From Cotesia glomerata (Eukaryota; Arthropoda; Insecta; Hymenoptera; Braconidae): a stretch of 64,000 nt of DNA. The translations under genes and the position numbers were made by a program. How positions within the stretch are numbered: the stretch's first letter is position 1; every line of letters starts with the position of its first letter. Location: the NCBI RefSeq assembly GCF_020080835.1, contig NC_058164.1:11664142-11728141 (forward strand). The letters are read 5' to 3'. Under the pieces are notes generated by a model. It saw only the letters and a program-made list of their open reading frames with translations, was not told the DNA's origin and searched no databases. This document shows, in pieces, positions 45,503 through 55,731 of the stretch.

Positions 45503-47365
45503 TCTATATATATATAAGAGATTTCCACCTATATATTGACTCATCACGATATCTCTGAAACCATAAAGCGTAGAGACTTGAAATTTGGTAGGAATATTCC
45601 TTTCGCCGTGTAAAGGTCAGCTAAGAACGGATTTTACGAAATTCCACCTACAAGGGGGGTTGCGGGGGCGTTGACAATGGAAAATTCCCATTTTTAAACT
45701 ATAGCTCCTATTGACTCCAAATTTGGCAGGAATCTCCTATATGTGATGTAGAAATGATCTAAGAGCGGATTTTATGACAATCTACTCTCAATATGGATTG
45801 CGGGGGTGGGCGTTAACAATGAAAATTTAAAATTTCCGAGCTATAGCTCCTAGAGAATCCTAATTTTGTATGAATTTTTTGTAAGTGATGTAAAAATAAT
45901 TTATAAACGAATTTAACGATATCCTACCCCACACGGGGTTGCGGGGGTGGGTGTTAATAATTAAAATTTTTAATTTCCAAGCTATAGCTCCTATAAACTC
46001 CAAATTTAGTAGAGGTCTTCTATATGTGATATAAAAATGATCTAATAATGGATTTTACAACAAATCAACTCCAATAATGATCGTGGGGGTGAGTGTTAAC
46101 CATAAAAAATCTTAATTTCCAAACTATAGCTTCTAAAAACTCTAAATTTGGTAAAAATTTTTATCTCTTATGTAGAGATCACCTCAAAATGGATTTCAAT
46201 AAAGTCTACTTCCGATAGGAATTGCGGAGGTGGGTGTTAAAATCTAAAATTTTCATTTCCAAACTGTAACTTCTACAGACTCCAAATTCGGTGAGAATCT
46301 TCGTGTATGATGTCTATTTCAGTTAAGGGATTGCGGGGGCATTGATAATGAAAATTTCCCGTTTGTAAAATATAGTTCTTATAGACTCCAAATTTGGTAA
46401 AAATCTTCTACATGTGGTGTAGAAATAATCTAAGAGCGGATTTAACGACGAATCACCCCCAATAAGGATTGCGAGGGTGGGTGTTGACAAAAAAAAATCT
46501 TAATTTCCAAAATATAGCTTCTAAAAGCTGTAAATTTGGTAAGAATCTTTTATTTGTCATGTAGAGATCATCTCAAAACGGATTTCAATAAATTCTATTT
46601 CCAACAGGGAGTGCGGGGCTGGGTGTTAGAATTTCAAATTTCCATTTTCAAACTGTAACTTTTACAAACTCGAAATTAGGTCGGAATCTTTCATTTGTCA
46701 TGAGGAGATCATCTCAAAACGGATTCCAAAAAATTCTACTTCCGATAGGGATTGCGGGGGCATTAACAATGAAAATTTCTCATTTCCAATCGATAGTTTT
46801 TATAGACTCAAAGTTTTGTTGGAATCTTTTATTTATAATGTAAAAATCATCTCGAATAGGATCTTACGAAGTTCCTCCCCCACATAGGAGTGCGGGAATG
46901 ATAATTGTCAAAAAATTCATATTCTTTAAATACAGTTCCTACAAATATAAAATTTGATAGAATCTCAAGAGAAACAGACAAATACCGAGATGGCCTCCAA
47001 CGTCAACGGATTTAAATATTTTTCTTACTTAATAATGATATTTTCTTACAACAATCGTCTCTTTGGCAGCGGCAAAAAAGTCATTGTAACGTTTCCAAAA
47101 TTTAATATTACATATAGCTATTCAGTCAACGGACTAAGAATTTTACATACATTTTATTTTTGCTGATCACATAATCGATGAATTGTTCTCATTACGGGAT
47201 CGCGAAAATGTAACAGATTAAAAGCATTGCATTTTCTAAACACATGAGATATAGAAAAGAAATTTGAGATATAAAAAATATGAAAAAAAATAAATAAAAA
47301 TAAAACATAAAATTTAATTTATTTCCTTTTCAATTCGCCCAGCGAAGCGGGCGGGAAACCGCTAG
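45503..47365 (+). mobile_element. Non-autonomous Helitron, 1.86 kb, inside ORF B exon
   Basis: Left end TCTATATATATATAAGAG, right end 'aagcgggcgggaaaccgctag' preceded by a hairpin (gcccagcgaagcgggc); TC...CTAG is the Helitron signature. TTATC occurs at both junctions (45500-45504, 47366-47370), so the boundary is ambiguous by up to 5 nt. There is no helicase or Rep gene inside; the open frame 46954-47166 is not one. Confidence 0.75.
45640..46930 (+). repeat. ~140-bp tandem repeats inside the Helitron
   Basis: The marker 'ttgcgggggtgggtgttaa' and variants recur at about 45660, 45789, 45939, 46081, 46221, 46331, 46469, 46609, 46752 and 46890, with spacings of 110-150 bp. Each unit also has 'ctatagctcctat' and 'aaatttggtagaat'-like words. 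About ten diverged units make up the body of the Helitron. Confidence 0.85.
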
Positions 47366-48460
47366 TTATCAATAAAATGTTTGATGATTTTTGCCATCAC
47401 ATAACGACAAACTCCTAAATATAAGTCATGCATAATATCGCAAGTCCAGTTATTAGCGCTATGAAAAAAAGTTACACTATTAAATGTGCATTTGTTTTTC
47501 ACTCCTTTATCCTTAGTTAATAAATCCTCTTTGTAATTATTTATATTTCGAAGACTTTCTTGACGTTCTGCAGTCAATAAAGCCACATCACGTTTAGACA
47601 GTCGACAAAATCTACAATAATAATTGCTGATAAAACTTTCATTTAAACCAAACAAACTATTAATTGCCAAATTATCGCCTAATACACCGATTAAAACGAA
47701 AAATACTTGGTGAATTTCACCATCGATAAGCAATGAAATTCCTTTTTCGGCTAAATACTTAAGCTCAGACACGACTTTAGCAAAACATCGTTCAGCTCCA
47801 AATTCTTTGTAATCTGCATTGAAAATCAGTTGAAATAAGAATATGTTTTCCAATACAGAAGCAAATTTTGGCGGCGAACCAGCGATTGAGCAATAAAGAC
47901 CTCCGATTTTGTAAATTCCAGCAGCTGATGATAGAGGATTATTAATTTCAAAGTCATCATAATATAAATATATAGGAATTACTGTTTGTCCAACAAAGTT
48001 TTGAGCTATTTCTTCCCATATTTTACCTTGAAAAAGACTTGTAAATATTTTATTGTTAGAGTTTTTTGATGTTTCCGTTGTAATATAATTTATACTATTA
48101 TGATAAACATTCGGTAATTCTAAAAATTGTTTAAATATCTCGCGAAGAGGAACGAATTGAGCGTAACACTTTTTCTTTGTAGAAGTAACATGATTTGCAA
48201 CTTTTTTATCATCTTCTATTTCACCGATCATTACTGATTGTGGACCAATGTAATGTTCAGAAGATTTTAAATTTTTCATTCGCTTCCAATCAGTTTCTAA
48301 ATCTTCAAACATATTTATTTCGCAACAGTTATCAATTATTTCATGATATTCTGCTGGAATGAATTTCTTCAAGTTTTTTGCTATTGATGATGTCATATCG
48401 ACCCCAAAATCTTCAACATATTTGATTAATTGCTGAGCTAGTGACTTTGTTATTGAAGAA

Positions 48461-49540
48461 TCTGAACAAAAACAGTTTCACTGTGTAAAAATCGCGCCAA
48501 GTCCACGTTCATAAGACTATCAAGATAAAAAAATTTCTTTTTTCTTTACAAAAAGATATAAAATAAAAAAATCCAAGTAACCGATATGATTGTATTTGAT
48601 TTTCGGAAATTAAAAAAAATTTTATTGTAAATTTGAGAATTAAAAAAAAAATTTTGGAACGTATTTAGTGTGCATGGTTGCAAAATATTTTACTTTTAAT
48701 GAAATTCGTAAAATCTATTTACTAGGACTTTAAAAAAATTGAAATACACAATGACGCACACCAAGTACGTTCTAAAATTTTTTTTTAATTTTCAAATTTA
48801 CAATAAAATTTTTTTTAATTTCCGAAAATCAAATACAATCATATCGGTTACTTGGATTTTTTTATTTTTTTATTTTATATCTTTTTGTAAAGAAAAAAGA
48901 AATTTTTTCATCTTGATAGTCTTATGAACGTGGACTTGGCGCGATTTTTATACAGTGAAACTGTTTTTGTTCAGATTTTAGTATTTTTTGTAATTATAAT
49001 AAAAATTTACAATTGGTACCAACTTAAATCTCGCGTTGGCTGCATTTTTTATAGCAAACTATCCCCTTGAAGCTACAGTTTATGTAAAAACAATTCCAGC
49101 GCACCCTGGCGGATGTAGATGCAAGCTGTGAAATGTATTTTTTTAACTGTAGTTTCCCATCTATTGGAAGATTACCATGAATTCTCGAATTATTTAGTCT
49201 GTGGCATGTCACTTTTTACATAGAAAAGTCAGGATCGCTTTTTACATAGAAAAGTCAGGATCGAAATTTTTGAGCTTGCTATAGTTTGTGCTGATAAAAT
49301 TTAATAATTTCAAGTAGATTAATTGTTATAATTGAATATAATTAATCAATATCAGTAAAATAAAGCATGAATTACTGTTATAATATAAAATTTAGGAACA
49401 AGAAGTACCGTGGAATTAAATAAAATTTTGCAACCTCAAAATACCGTTCTGCTTACAGTAAACACAGTCGGTAGTCTCGCGCTCCGTTTACAACGAATTT
49501 GAACGGAACGCCAGATTCTACCGAATCTGTGGATTACTGT
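48461..49540 (-). mobile_element. Composite foldback + Cys-rich exon element, copy 3
   Basis: Foldback part 48461-48975 (ends 'tctgaacaaaaacag' and complement, inner arms around 'ccaagtaaccgatatgatt'), exon part 49000-49300, hairpin end near 49460-49540. It lies between ORF A and ORF B of the 9.1-kb element and truncates the visible N-terminus of ORF B. Confidence 0.75.
49024..49212 (-). CDS. Dispersed Cys-rich exon, best-preserved copy
   Basis: A 62-codon frame whose body has NNSRIHGNLPIDGKLQLKK and whose end is WNCFYINCSFKGIVCYKKC followed by SQREI and a stop. CxxC is reduced to one Cys here (YINC), but GIVCYKKC is intact. In-frame sequence upstream (NFDPDFSM) contains a stop, so the first Met is probably not the real start; the exon likely joined an upstream exon. 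Homologous peptides at 1090, 4320, 9909 and 36600. Function unknown; zinc binding is inferred from the Cys spacing. Confidence 0.45.
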   Translation of the reverse strand: MTCHRLNNSRIHGNLPIDGKLQLKKYISQLASTSARVRWNCFYINCSFKGIVCYKKCSQREI

Positions 49541-50294
49541 AAATATTATTAACGAAAGATTCCATACTTTTTTTTAACAAATTATCAGTATTGTCAGCTT
49601 CCATTTCATAAATTGAGCTTCAATATTAAACTTTTGTTGGCAGAGTATTTAACTTTAACTTATTCAAAATAGAAAAAACCAAAGGGATTTGTGCATCAGA
49701 GTTAATGGTAATTTTATAAATTCCCCATTGCACAAAGTACCAAATGTTCTCACTCTCTGTTGGGTATGCCAAATTAAATATTATAAACAATTCAAATAAC
49801 GTACTGAGTCCGTTCAAGAGTGTAGGCACTTCGTACCTAACGTTATCTACTTGTACGTACACTTTCTCAAGTTTCAATTCGTCTTGTACAACAATAATCA
49901 AAAATGGTTGAATTGTTTTTTTCGCTTGAATCATTAAGAAAGTTTTGTCGTCTAAAGCTTTTTGAATATCACCTGGTACTTTGACATGCAAATAGATAGT
50001 ATTCTTTATTTCTTGATGATGAAATTCCAAAGATGATAGTCGACCAGTATCAACTTTTTTATATTTATTTTTACTAATTTTAGGTGCTAGTAAAGCTACT
50101 AAAATTTCAAGTTGAATCAATGATTTACTAATAACAGTGACATGATCACTCAATCGAAGATATTGTAATTTTCGCTGATGTTCTTCACTTAATTTATCTT
50201 GAAAATTTTCTACCAAAAGGGAGAAGATATTATCCCAGCTTTCAATCAATGAATTTTCTTTATTAGCATAAAGTTTCTTAAAGTCAATATGAAC

Positions 50295-50442
50295 CTGTAA
50301 ATAAAAAAGTGATGTAATTACTTGAAGATATAATATAAAATATATGGTTCATAAAAATAAACTAAATAATAATTAAAAAAATATCTGAAATTTTGTTTTA
50401 TTAATTTGAATCAACTAAGAAATTTTTATTCATAACACTTAC
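50295..50442 (-). other. Inferred intron of ORF A (148 bp)
   Basis: Minus-strand donor GTAAGT at 50442-50437 and acceptor TTTACAG ending at 50295. Joining keeps the frame from SKL to VHIDFKK. Confidence 0.65.
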
Positions 50443-50859
50443 TAATTTGCTACCAATTGTTTCTTTTAATATTGGCCAATCATTAAAAATGTCAATTGCA
50501 CTTAGATATTTTTTATTTTCTACTTCTTCTGTTCTCAAATCGTAAGATAAACCCCAGTGAATTAAAACATCTGCATCTTCTCTATTGTTTACTAGCCATT
50601 GCTTACTCGCCAATGATGAACTAGTTTGAGGCTCGTCAATATGATCTTCCAGTATGTTTACAGTAAGGTTTTCAAGGCTCCAAATTATTTTATTAATGTT
50701 TCGCCACTTATCAACCAATTTCCCCTTTGAGATTTCACTTTTATTTCGTTTGGAGTATTTTTTTTCACTGTAGGAACATAATAAATTTGAGTACACTGAT
50801 TCGGGAAGATTTCAACTATTTTCTTGGATATTTTATCAAAATCATCATTAACAAGCACT

Positions 50860-50943
50860 CTATAGTTATAAAACAGAAATAATAAAAATAACAAGTTGTT
50901 TTAATTATCATTACAAATTAAATAATACACTAATGACACTTAC
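50860..50943 (-). other. Inferred intron of ORF A (84 bp)
   Basis: Minus-strand donor GTAAGT at 50943-50938 and acceptor CTATAG at 50865-50860. Splicing keeps the frame (KSK to VLVNDD). Confidence 0.65.
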
Positions 50944-51054
50944 TTTTTCGATTTTAAAAAATGTATAACTATAATTTCACACAAATATGACTGCCACTGA
51001 GCCTCTAAAGGAATGTTACTTGGAGCTGTTCGTAAAAGGGCTCTCCCTATAGGA

Positions 51055-51067
51055 TGATCTTCAAGTA
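51055..51067 (+). repeat. SINE target-site duplication, left copy
   Basis: TGATCTTCAAGTA, identical to 51732-51744. Removing the SINE and one copy restores the exon frame. Confidence 0.9.
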
Positions 51068-51731
51068 ATAATAATAATAATGCAGGTTTTACTTGTATCA
51101 CCTGGGCAGTGTTTTACAAGGGAGGGTGGGGTATTATTTCTCACTTCCCTTTGTTACATAACACACTTTTTTCCCAGCTCTACTCTGTATTTACTTCCAT
51201 CATTATTATCACTTCATTATACTCACTACTTCTTTTGACCCCACCCCCCTGCATGTCGGGATTTTTTCATTCCCAACACACACTTCTTAATGCGGCTGTG
51301 GACCGACTTGTGCCTTCTGTACCGCATTCACCCTGGTCCTTACCACTCGGGTATTGGAACAGAAACATGGGGAAACCACAGAAAAAACCCATGTTAGTAC
51401 AGTCGGAGCTGGGTTAAGTCTACAGTGATTGATAAGAAATTCTTCTTTATCGACCACTGGAGCATTAGGCCCCTATCCTCGTGTGCAGAGATCCCTCGCG
51501 CTAGCCAACGCTGACTAGAGTGATCACTCATTCAAGTTGTTGCTTAAATGGGTGATCACCCAAGTCAGACGTGTGCCGCCCGGCTATCTCTGTCACCTCC
51601 AGAGGCTGGCAACATTAACGCACAAGTTTTTATTTATAATCACTGAAAAATATTGGTGCGTGTCGGGATCGAACCCGGGTCCCACTCTTTCGAAAAGCGG
51701 GCACTGAACCTACCAGGCTATTGCCAGCCTC
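51068..51731 (-). mobile_element. tRNA-derived SINE with perfect 13-bp target duplication
   Basis: Flanked by TGATCTTCAAGTA at 51055-51067 and 51732-51744. On the minus strand the head (51731-51657) has a tRNA-like A box (ATAGCCTGGTAGG) and B box (GGTTCGATCCC). The body has hairpins (for example 'cagaggctggcaa' at 51600 is the complement of 'ttgccagcctctg' at 51721). The 3' end is an (ATT)n tail (51068-51080 on plus reads 'ataataataataa'). It lies in a coding exon of ORF A. The plus-strand frame 51109-51417 is accidental. Confidence 0.85.
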
Positions 51732-51744
51732 TGATCTTCAAGTA
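51732..51744 (+). repeat. SINE target-site duplication, right copy
   Basis: TGATCTTCAAGTA, identical to 51055-51067. Confidence 0.9.
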
Positions 51745-52479
51745 TTTTTCTTAAATCAAAATTTACTAGTTTAGAGTCTCTTTTGCTTGTAGATGTCGAA
51801 TTGACAATTAACAGTTGTTCAGGTTCTTGAAGATCCGTCTCACTTATAACCGGCAAATCTGATATATCGATGGACGTAACAATAGAAGCATTATCAGTAT
51901 GAAGACTAGATGAACCAGCTGAACTTCCAAAATTAGCGTCAGTAATACCCAAAGTAGATTTTGTATCAGGATCTTGAAACTCTGACCCCGGCTCATTGAG
52001 CTTCTCTGACTATAGCAATGAAATTTAAAAAATAAATATATTAGCTTAAGAAATAATTAATATTAATGGACAAGTTGTAAAGCGAATAGTGACATAAAAG
52101 TTATGCAAGTAAAAATTATTAAAACAATAGATAAGAATGTAAAAAAAAACATACGTGGTCTCTAAATTTTTTTTTTATCGTAGAAGTAAACCAATGCTTG
52201 GAATTACTTCCCTTTTCATTTCTTCACTACTATTTTCAATGAATTCTTTCAAAGTGTCCAAGTCAGTTATATCATTAGCTACGAGAAATTAAGAAAATAT
52301 AAATAATTTAAATAACGATTACATGAAAATACTTACTTATAAATATTGGGTATAACTCGTCCAAATTCCACGAATTTAATAATAAATCCATAATTCGTTC
52401 AACGATTTAAAGTAGGTTAAGATGATTTTTGTTTATAAGTAATCTTCATATCAAGACATTGCAAGCGAGACAAATTCAC

Positions 52480-52680
52480 ACTCAACAAAATATTTATTAA
52501 CTGTTAATAAATATTTGTTAACTATTAATAAATATTTATTAAATATTAATAAATGTACTTTTCTCCCAAATAAATATTTATTAAATGTTAAAAAATATTT
52601 ATTAAAATTTAATAAATTAAATTATTATCTTTAAATAAATTAAATTATTAATAGTTAATAAATCCTTCTATCAGTGCACA
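52480..52680. mobile_element. MITE-like block, copy 2
   Basis: Ends 'aaatccttctatcagtg', the complement of the cactgata end. The body is full of 'taataaatatttattaa' words. The left end is decayed. Confidence 0.55.
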
Positions 52681-52756
52681 ATCGTATTGTCTGCGAATAC
52701 CGTTTACTATGGGAACTTGTAAATTCTGTACCAGTTTTCTTATGGTTCAGTGTTAC

Positions 52757-53034
52757 TATGCACACACTGATAAAAGGAATTGTTTATAGTTAAAAATATT
52801 TGTTAATATTTAACAAATCATTTATTAGAGACCACTTTTTAGTCCTTAACAAATATTTCTTAGTATTTAAAGAGATTTATTAATATTTAATAAATGAATA
52901 TCAGATTTATTAAATACAAACAAATCATTTTAAATACTAAGATATATTTGTTTAATACTAAAAAGTGGTCTCTAATAAATAATTTGTTAGTTATTAACAA
53001 ATATTTTTAACTATAAACAAATCCTTCTATGTGC
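52757..53034. mobile_element. MITE inserted in the right inverted repeat of the 9.1-kb element
   Basis: A palindromic element: 'cactgataaaaggaattgtt' at the left mirrors 'aaacaaatccttctatgtg' at the right, and the inner arms 'agagaccactttttagt' and 'actaaaaagtggtctct' pair perfectly. It separates 'tactatgtgca' from 'tgcatagtaacact', which are contiguous in the left inverted repeat at 43976-44000. Confidence 0.75.
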
Positions 53035-53070
53035 ACATAGTAAAATTCATTGGAAATTTTTCACCGTGTA

Positions 53071-54104
53071 GTTTCTTAAAAACATTTTTTTCGAAATTTT
53101 TTTCCAACAATTTCTGTGAAAAAATGTGTTTTTTTTTTTTAATATGAATTTTTCGAATTCAAAAAAAAATTTTCTTTTGTTTTTCGCAACTTCTAAATAA
53201 TGTAAAGTTATGCAGATACATAGTATTGTAATTTTGAGCATTAAAAAGTTAAATGCACGACGTGGAAATATTAAATAATAAATTAATTTCAACTTTTTTT
53301 TCTATTTTTTGAACTTAATCTTAAAGTCAGGCTTAACACATGATATAATTTCTTATTTTTTTAACACATGATATATTTTGTCCGTTTTTTCACTTCAATA
53401 ATAGTTTTTAACGTCAAACATCTCAAATTTTTTTTCGTTCTTTTGAGTACTTGTTTACCCACAAATTTCTGCATATTAATGTTGCTCAGTCTCAAATTTC
53501 AAATCATTTGCATGTTAATAAGACGATAAGTGGCGTCGACAACTTTAAATGAAGTAAAGTGAAAAAAAAATCACAGTTCTAAAAATTTCAGGATCTTTTA
53601 AGATCAGTACAAGGTATTATACAAAAAATATTGAGCCAAAATTTAAATATAGATCGTCATTTTTGACGATTTTCAAAAATTCAAAATTTAATAAACTTAG
53701 CATTTTTCAAAATACTTTTTTTCTCAATAGCCCCGTGTCCCCTTTCAAACAAATGAAAGGCCATTCCTGTATCTATAATAGCGTTCGCGATATAACAAAA
53801 ACAAAATTGAAAAACTGGAAAAATCGCGAAATTTTGAATTTGCATATCTTTTGAAAAAAATTTTTTTATTTTTTTTCCTTTGGCAGAAGTTCGTTGTATG
53901 ATAAAAAAAAACTTCTGACCAAAATTCATCCAAATCGAAAGGGGTCGATTCCAACTATTGGTTGATTTGACATGGATTGACCCAACTATATTTTACTATC
54001 AAGTCGTAACAACAGTAGTAATCCTGTTGCTACAACAGGATTTTTTCTTGTTGTTGCAACATGGCTGCCTCCTGTTGCAGCAACAATACATTTTTTTCCG
54101 TGTA
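53071..54104. other. AT-rich region with relics of other elements
   Basis: Around 53905-53983 the reverse complement starts 'gggtcaatccatgtcaaat' and continues with 'cccctttcgatttgg', resembling the left end of the palindrome at 59846; this looks like one end of an old copy. Bases 54005-54102 hold a short run of 'gttgctacaacagg' inverted words ending in CCGTG then TA, like the ends at 53068 and 58629. No gene seen. Confidence 0.45.
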
Positions 54105-54208
54105 GGACCTCAAAACGTGGAGATGTGAAAACTCGATTTTTAAAAATTGGATTTAAATCAATAACTTTCCAATTTACGAAAATCATTATTTTTCATGGTG
54201 GGAAGTTA
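54105..54208 (+). repeat. RepA fragment (right end)
   Basis: 'ggacctcaaaacgtggag' then 'gtgggaagttaa' match the RepA right part downstream of the (CA)n. No CA tract remains. Confidence 0.7.
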
Positions 54209-54864
54209 AAAAAAATAAACATTTATTTTTCAAACAATCAATCGCTGGGAAAAATGTAATAAGAGTGGAATGTTCTTTAGCATTTTCTAAACAAAAGAAT
54301 TCTTTTGATACGTTGAAGAAAAAAACCATTCTCATTTACCTTAGTACATATGAAGACTTGAAGCATATAATATGTATGAAAAAATTGTATGTGGCGCGTA
54401 GAACAATCATCTAGTAATCGAGGTACTGAATGCATGAAATTAAAACGCAATTTCCTATACAAAGAGGATAGTTTACGCTAGACTCTTCTATCTGTCACCC
54501 TTTTTTTTTTTTGTTCTAGTAAGCCCTCGACAGAATAGTAAAAACCAATTGTACTATGTAGTGGGTTCTCACTACTACAGTAGAAATATGGATTCTTTCT
54601 CTTTCAAATTCATTTAATGAATACATACTATTATTATTTCCTTCATATATTTTTCTTCCTTATACATGCTATTTTTAAAAGCAATAAAAATGTTGTATGT
54701 TCTTTTTTTTTCCACTTTCTATTTAAAAATTCAACGTACGTAGCTTTCACTTTCTTCAGTAGATACTTACTTTTGCATATTTTTTATATTAGGGCAAGAG
54801 CTAAAAAACCTAAGCTTTTGAAAACTTAAATGGGTTTAATTTTTTTTTTTTTTTTTTTTTTTTC
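54209..54864. other. AT-rich stretch
   Basis: About 650 bp with T-runs (54500, 54840-54863). No feature recognised. Confidence 0.4.
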
Positions 54865-54865
54865 G

Positions 54866-55022
54866 TGCTCTCTTAAATCGAAATAGTGACTATTGTGACT
54901 ATTCACTATTTTTGCAGTGCAAAGTAGATCACTAATTCAAATAGTGGTATACTTTTCATTACTAAATAGTGAATAGTCACTATTTCATAGTCGAAAGTCA
55001 CTATTTCGATTTAAGAGAGTGA
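54866..55022. mobile_element. Short MITE with ~24-bp inverted ends
   Basis: Left 'ctctcttaaatcgaaatag' and right 'ctatttcgatttaagagag' are inverted repeats bracketing about 157 bp. The interior repeats 'tagtgaatagtcactat', itself palindromic. It ends where the R1-clade fragment begins. Confidence 0.75.
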
Positions 55023-55554
55023 TTGCATAAAGCAAATAAAATAACATTTTGGACAGCGCGCCTGATCCCAAACATCAACGTCTGGCTTTCTCGAAAGCAC
55101 GGGGACACGGACTTCTTCCTGACCCAGCTATTGACGGGACATGGACAGTTCAATGCCTATCTTTTCAAGATGGGTTTGTACAGCACACCAACGTGCAAAT
55201 ACTGCTCAGACAAAATTAACAACGCCGAGCACACGTTTTTCGAGTGTGACGCAGCCTACGCGCAGCACCTTTTAAAAGAAAAAATCGCAGAAAGGGATTA
55301 GAAACCAGTAGTAACAAGAAGTAGGTGTCATGAAACACAACATGGACTGGATCGAAGTAATGCTAACGCGGTCCCGATCCAGTCTTCCCTGTAACATCTA
55401 TGGGGAAAGGAGAGAGGAGGATGTTTAGTCGGTATTGTTGCAAAATAATATTGACTTCTGAGTCCGACATACCCAGGCACCAACACCTAGTTCTGGCACC
55501 AACACCAAGTCCTGGCATACGTAAATGTATTTTACTTCCTCTATAAAAAAAAAA

Positions 55555-55570
<16 letters not shown>
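55023..55570 (+). pseudogene. R1-clade LINE copy 3, 3' fragment
   Basis: The peptide ARLIPNINVWLSRKHGDTD, LTGHGQFNAYLFKMGLYS and CKYCSDKINNAEHTFFEC corresponds to the C-terminal region of the R1-clade ORF2 in copies 1 and 2 (RLIPKIDIWLNRKHGE, SGHG, zinc knuckle C-x2-C-x8-H-x4-C). A premature stop lies at 55299. A poly-A tail at about 55545-55570 runs straight into (AC)n of RepA. It is more diverged than copies 1 and 2. Confidence 0.8.
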
Positions 55571-55585
<15 letters not shown>

Positions 55586-55731
55586 TACACATCCTCGCAA
55601 GAATGGTCAAAATAGCTTACACGGACCTCAAAACGTACAGATCTGATGAGAACTCGATTTTCGAAAATCGGGGTAAAACCAATAATTTTCCGATTTTTAG
55701 AAAATCATTGATCTTTATAACGAGAAGTTAA
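55571..55731 (+). repeat. RepA right part with (CA)n after R1-clade copy 3
   Basis: (AC)n at 55571-55584, then 'ggacctcaaaacgtacag', 'atctgatgagaactcg' and 'cgagaagttaaa', as in the other RepA right ends. Confidence 0.8.

Larger units (their letters stand above)
44561..48463 (-). pseudogene. ORF B: TNP2-like transposase, split by a Helitron, one stop, one frameshift
   Basis: Segment 1 (48463-47371) contains SSITKSLAQQLIKYVEDFG and PIYLYYDDFEINNPLSSAAG, then GVLGDNLAINSLFGLNES, YYCRFCRLSK and WTCDIMHDLYLGVC. Removing the Helitron (1,866 bp including one copy of TTATC) restores HFID|KFFTLGQLNNRLKYFD in frame (45500 downward). Segment 2 (to 45079) has MSKLISYFGILVGDLILPDD and FHNLTHYPSIIKKMGPPKY. 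A TAG at 45079-45081 and a frame change near 45035 separate it from segment 3 (45022-44561). This family occurs in many arthropod genomes. Its DD...NNPLG, GDN and CxxC motifs recall TNP2 transposases, but no exact assignment is possible by eye. Confidence 0.65.
49626..52280 (-). pseudogene. ORF A: multi-exon gene of the 9.1-kb element, disrupted
   Basis: A possible first exon (52280-52170) reads NDITDLDTLKEFIENSSEE. The exon from 52009 (after tgctatag) reads SEKLNEPGSEFQDPD and continues through DLRKILED. There the SINE interrupts; beyond it HPIGRALLRTAPSNIPLEAQ runs to a gtaagt donor. Intron 50860-50943. The next exon has VLVNDDFDKISKKIVEIFPN, then, after a frame change in an A-run near 50765, SKGKLVDKWRNINK to SKL. 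Intron 50295-50442 (gtaagt..ttacag). The last exon (50294-49626) has VHIDFKKLYANKEN and ends NTLPTKV. This matches an arthropod family often near ORF B-type genes; its role is unknown to me. Confidence 0.6.
43950..53068 (-). mobile_element. CACGG-ended, EnSpm/CACTA-like DNA transposon, 9.1 kb
   Basis: The left end CACGGTGAAAAATTTCCAAT runs on for ~40 bp ('gaattttactat..gtgcatagtaacact'). The right end (53068 back to ~53028, and after a nested MITE to ~52735) is its inverted copy. TA flanks both ends. Inside, on the minus strand, are a multi-exon ORF A (52280-49626) then ORF B (48463-44561). A two-gene layout with a TNP2-like second protein and CAC-type termini resembles EnSpm/CACTA; this assignment is inference. 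Later insertions: Helitron, composite, SINE, MITE. Without them the element would be about 5.2 kb. Confidence 0.65.

Noticed and set aside
51109..51417. 102-codon plus-strand frame
   Set aside because: Lies wholly inside the SINE, antisense to it.
51657..51731. Functional tRNA gene on the minus strand
   Set aside because: A and B boxes are present but cloverleaf stems fail, and it is the head of a SINE with target duplications.
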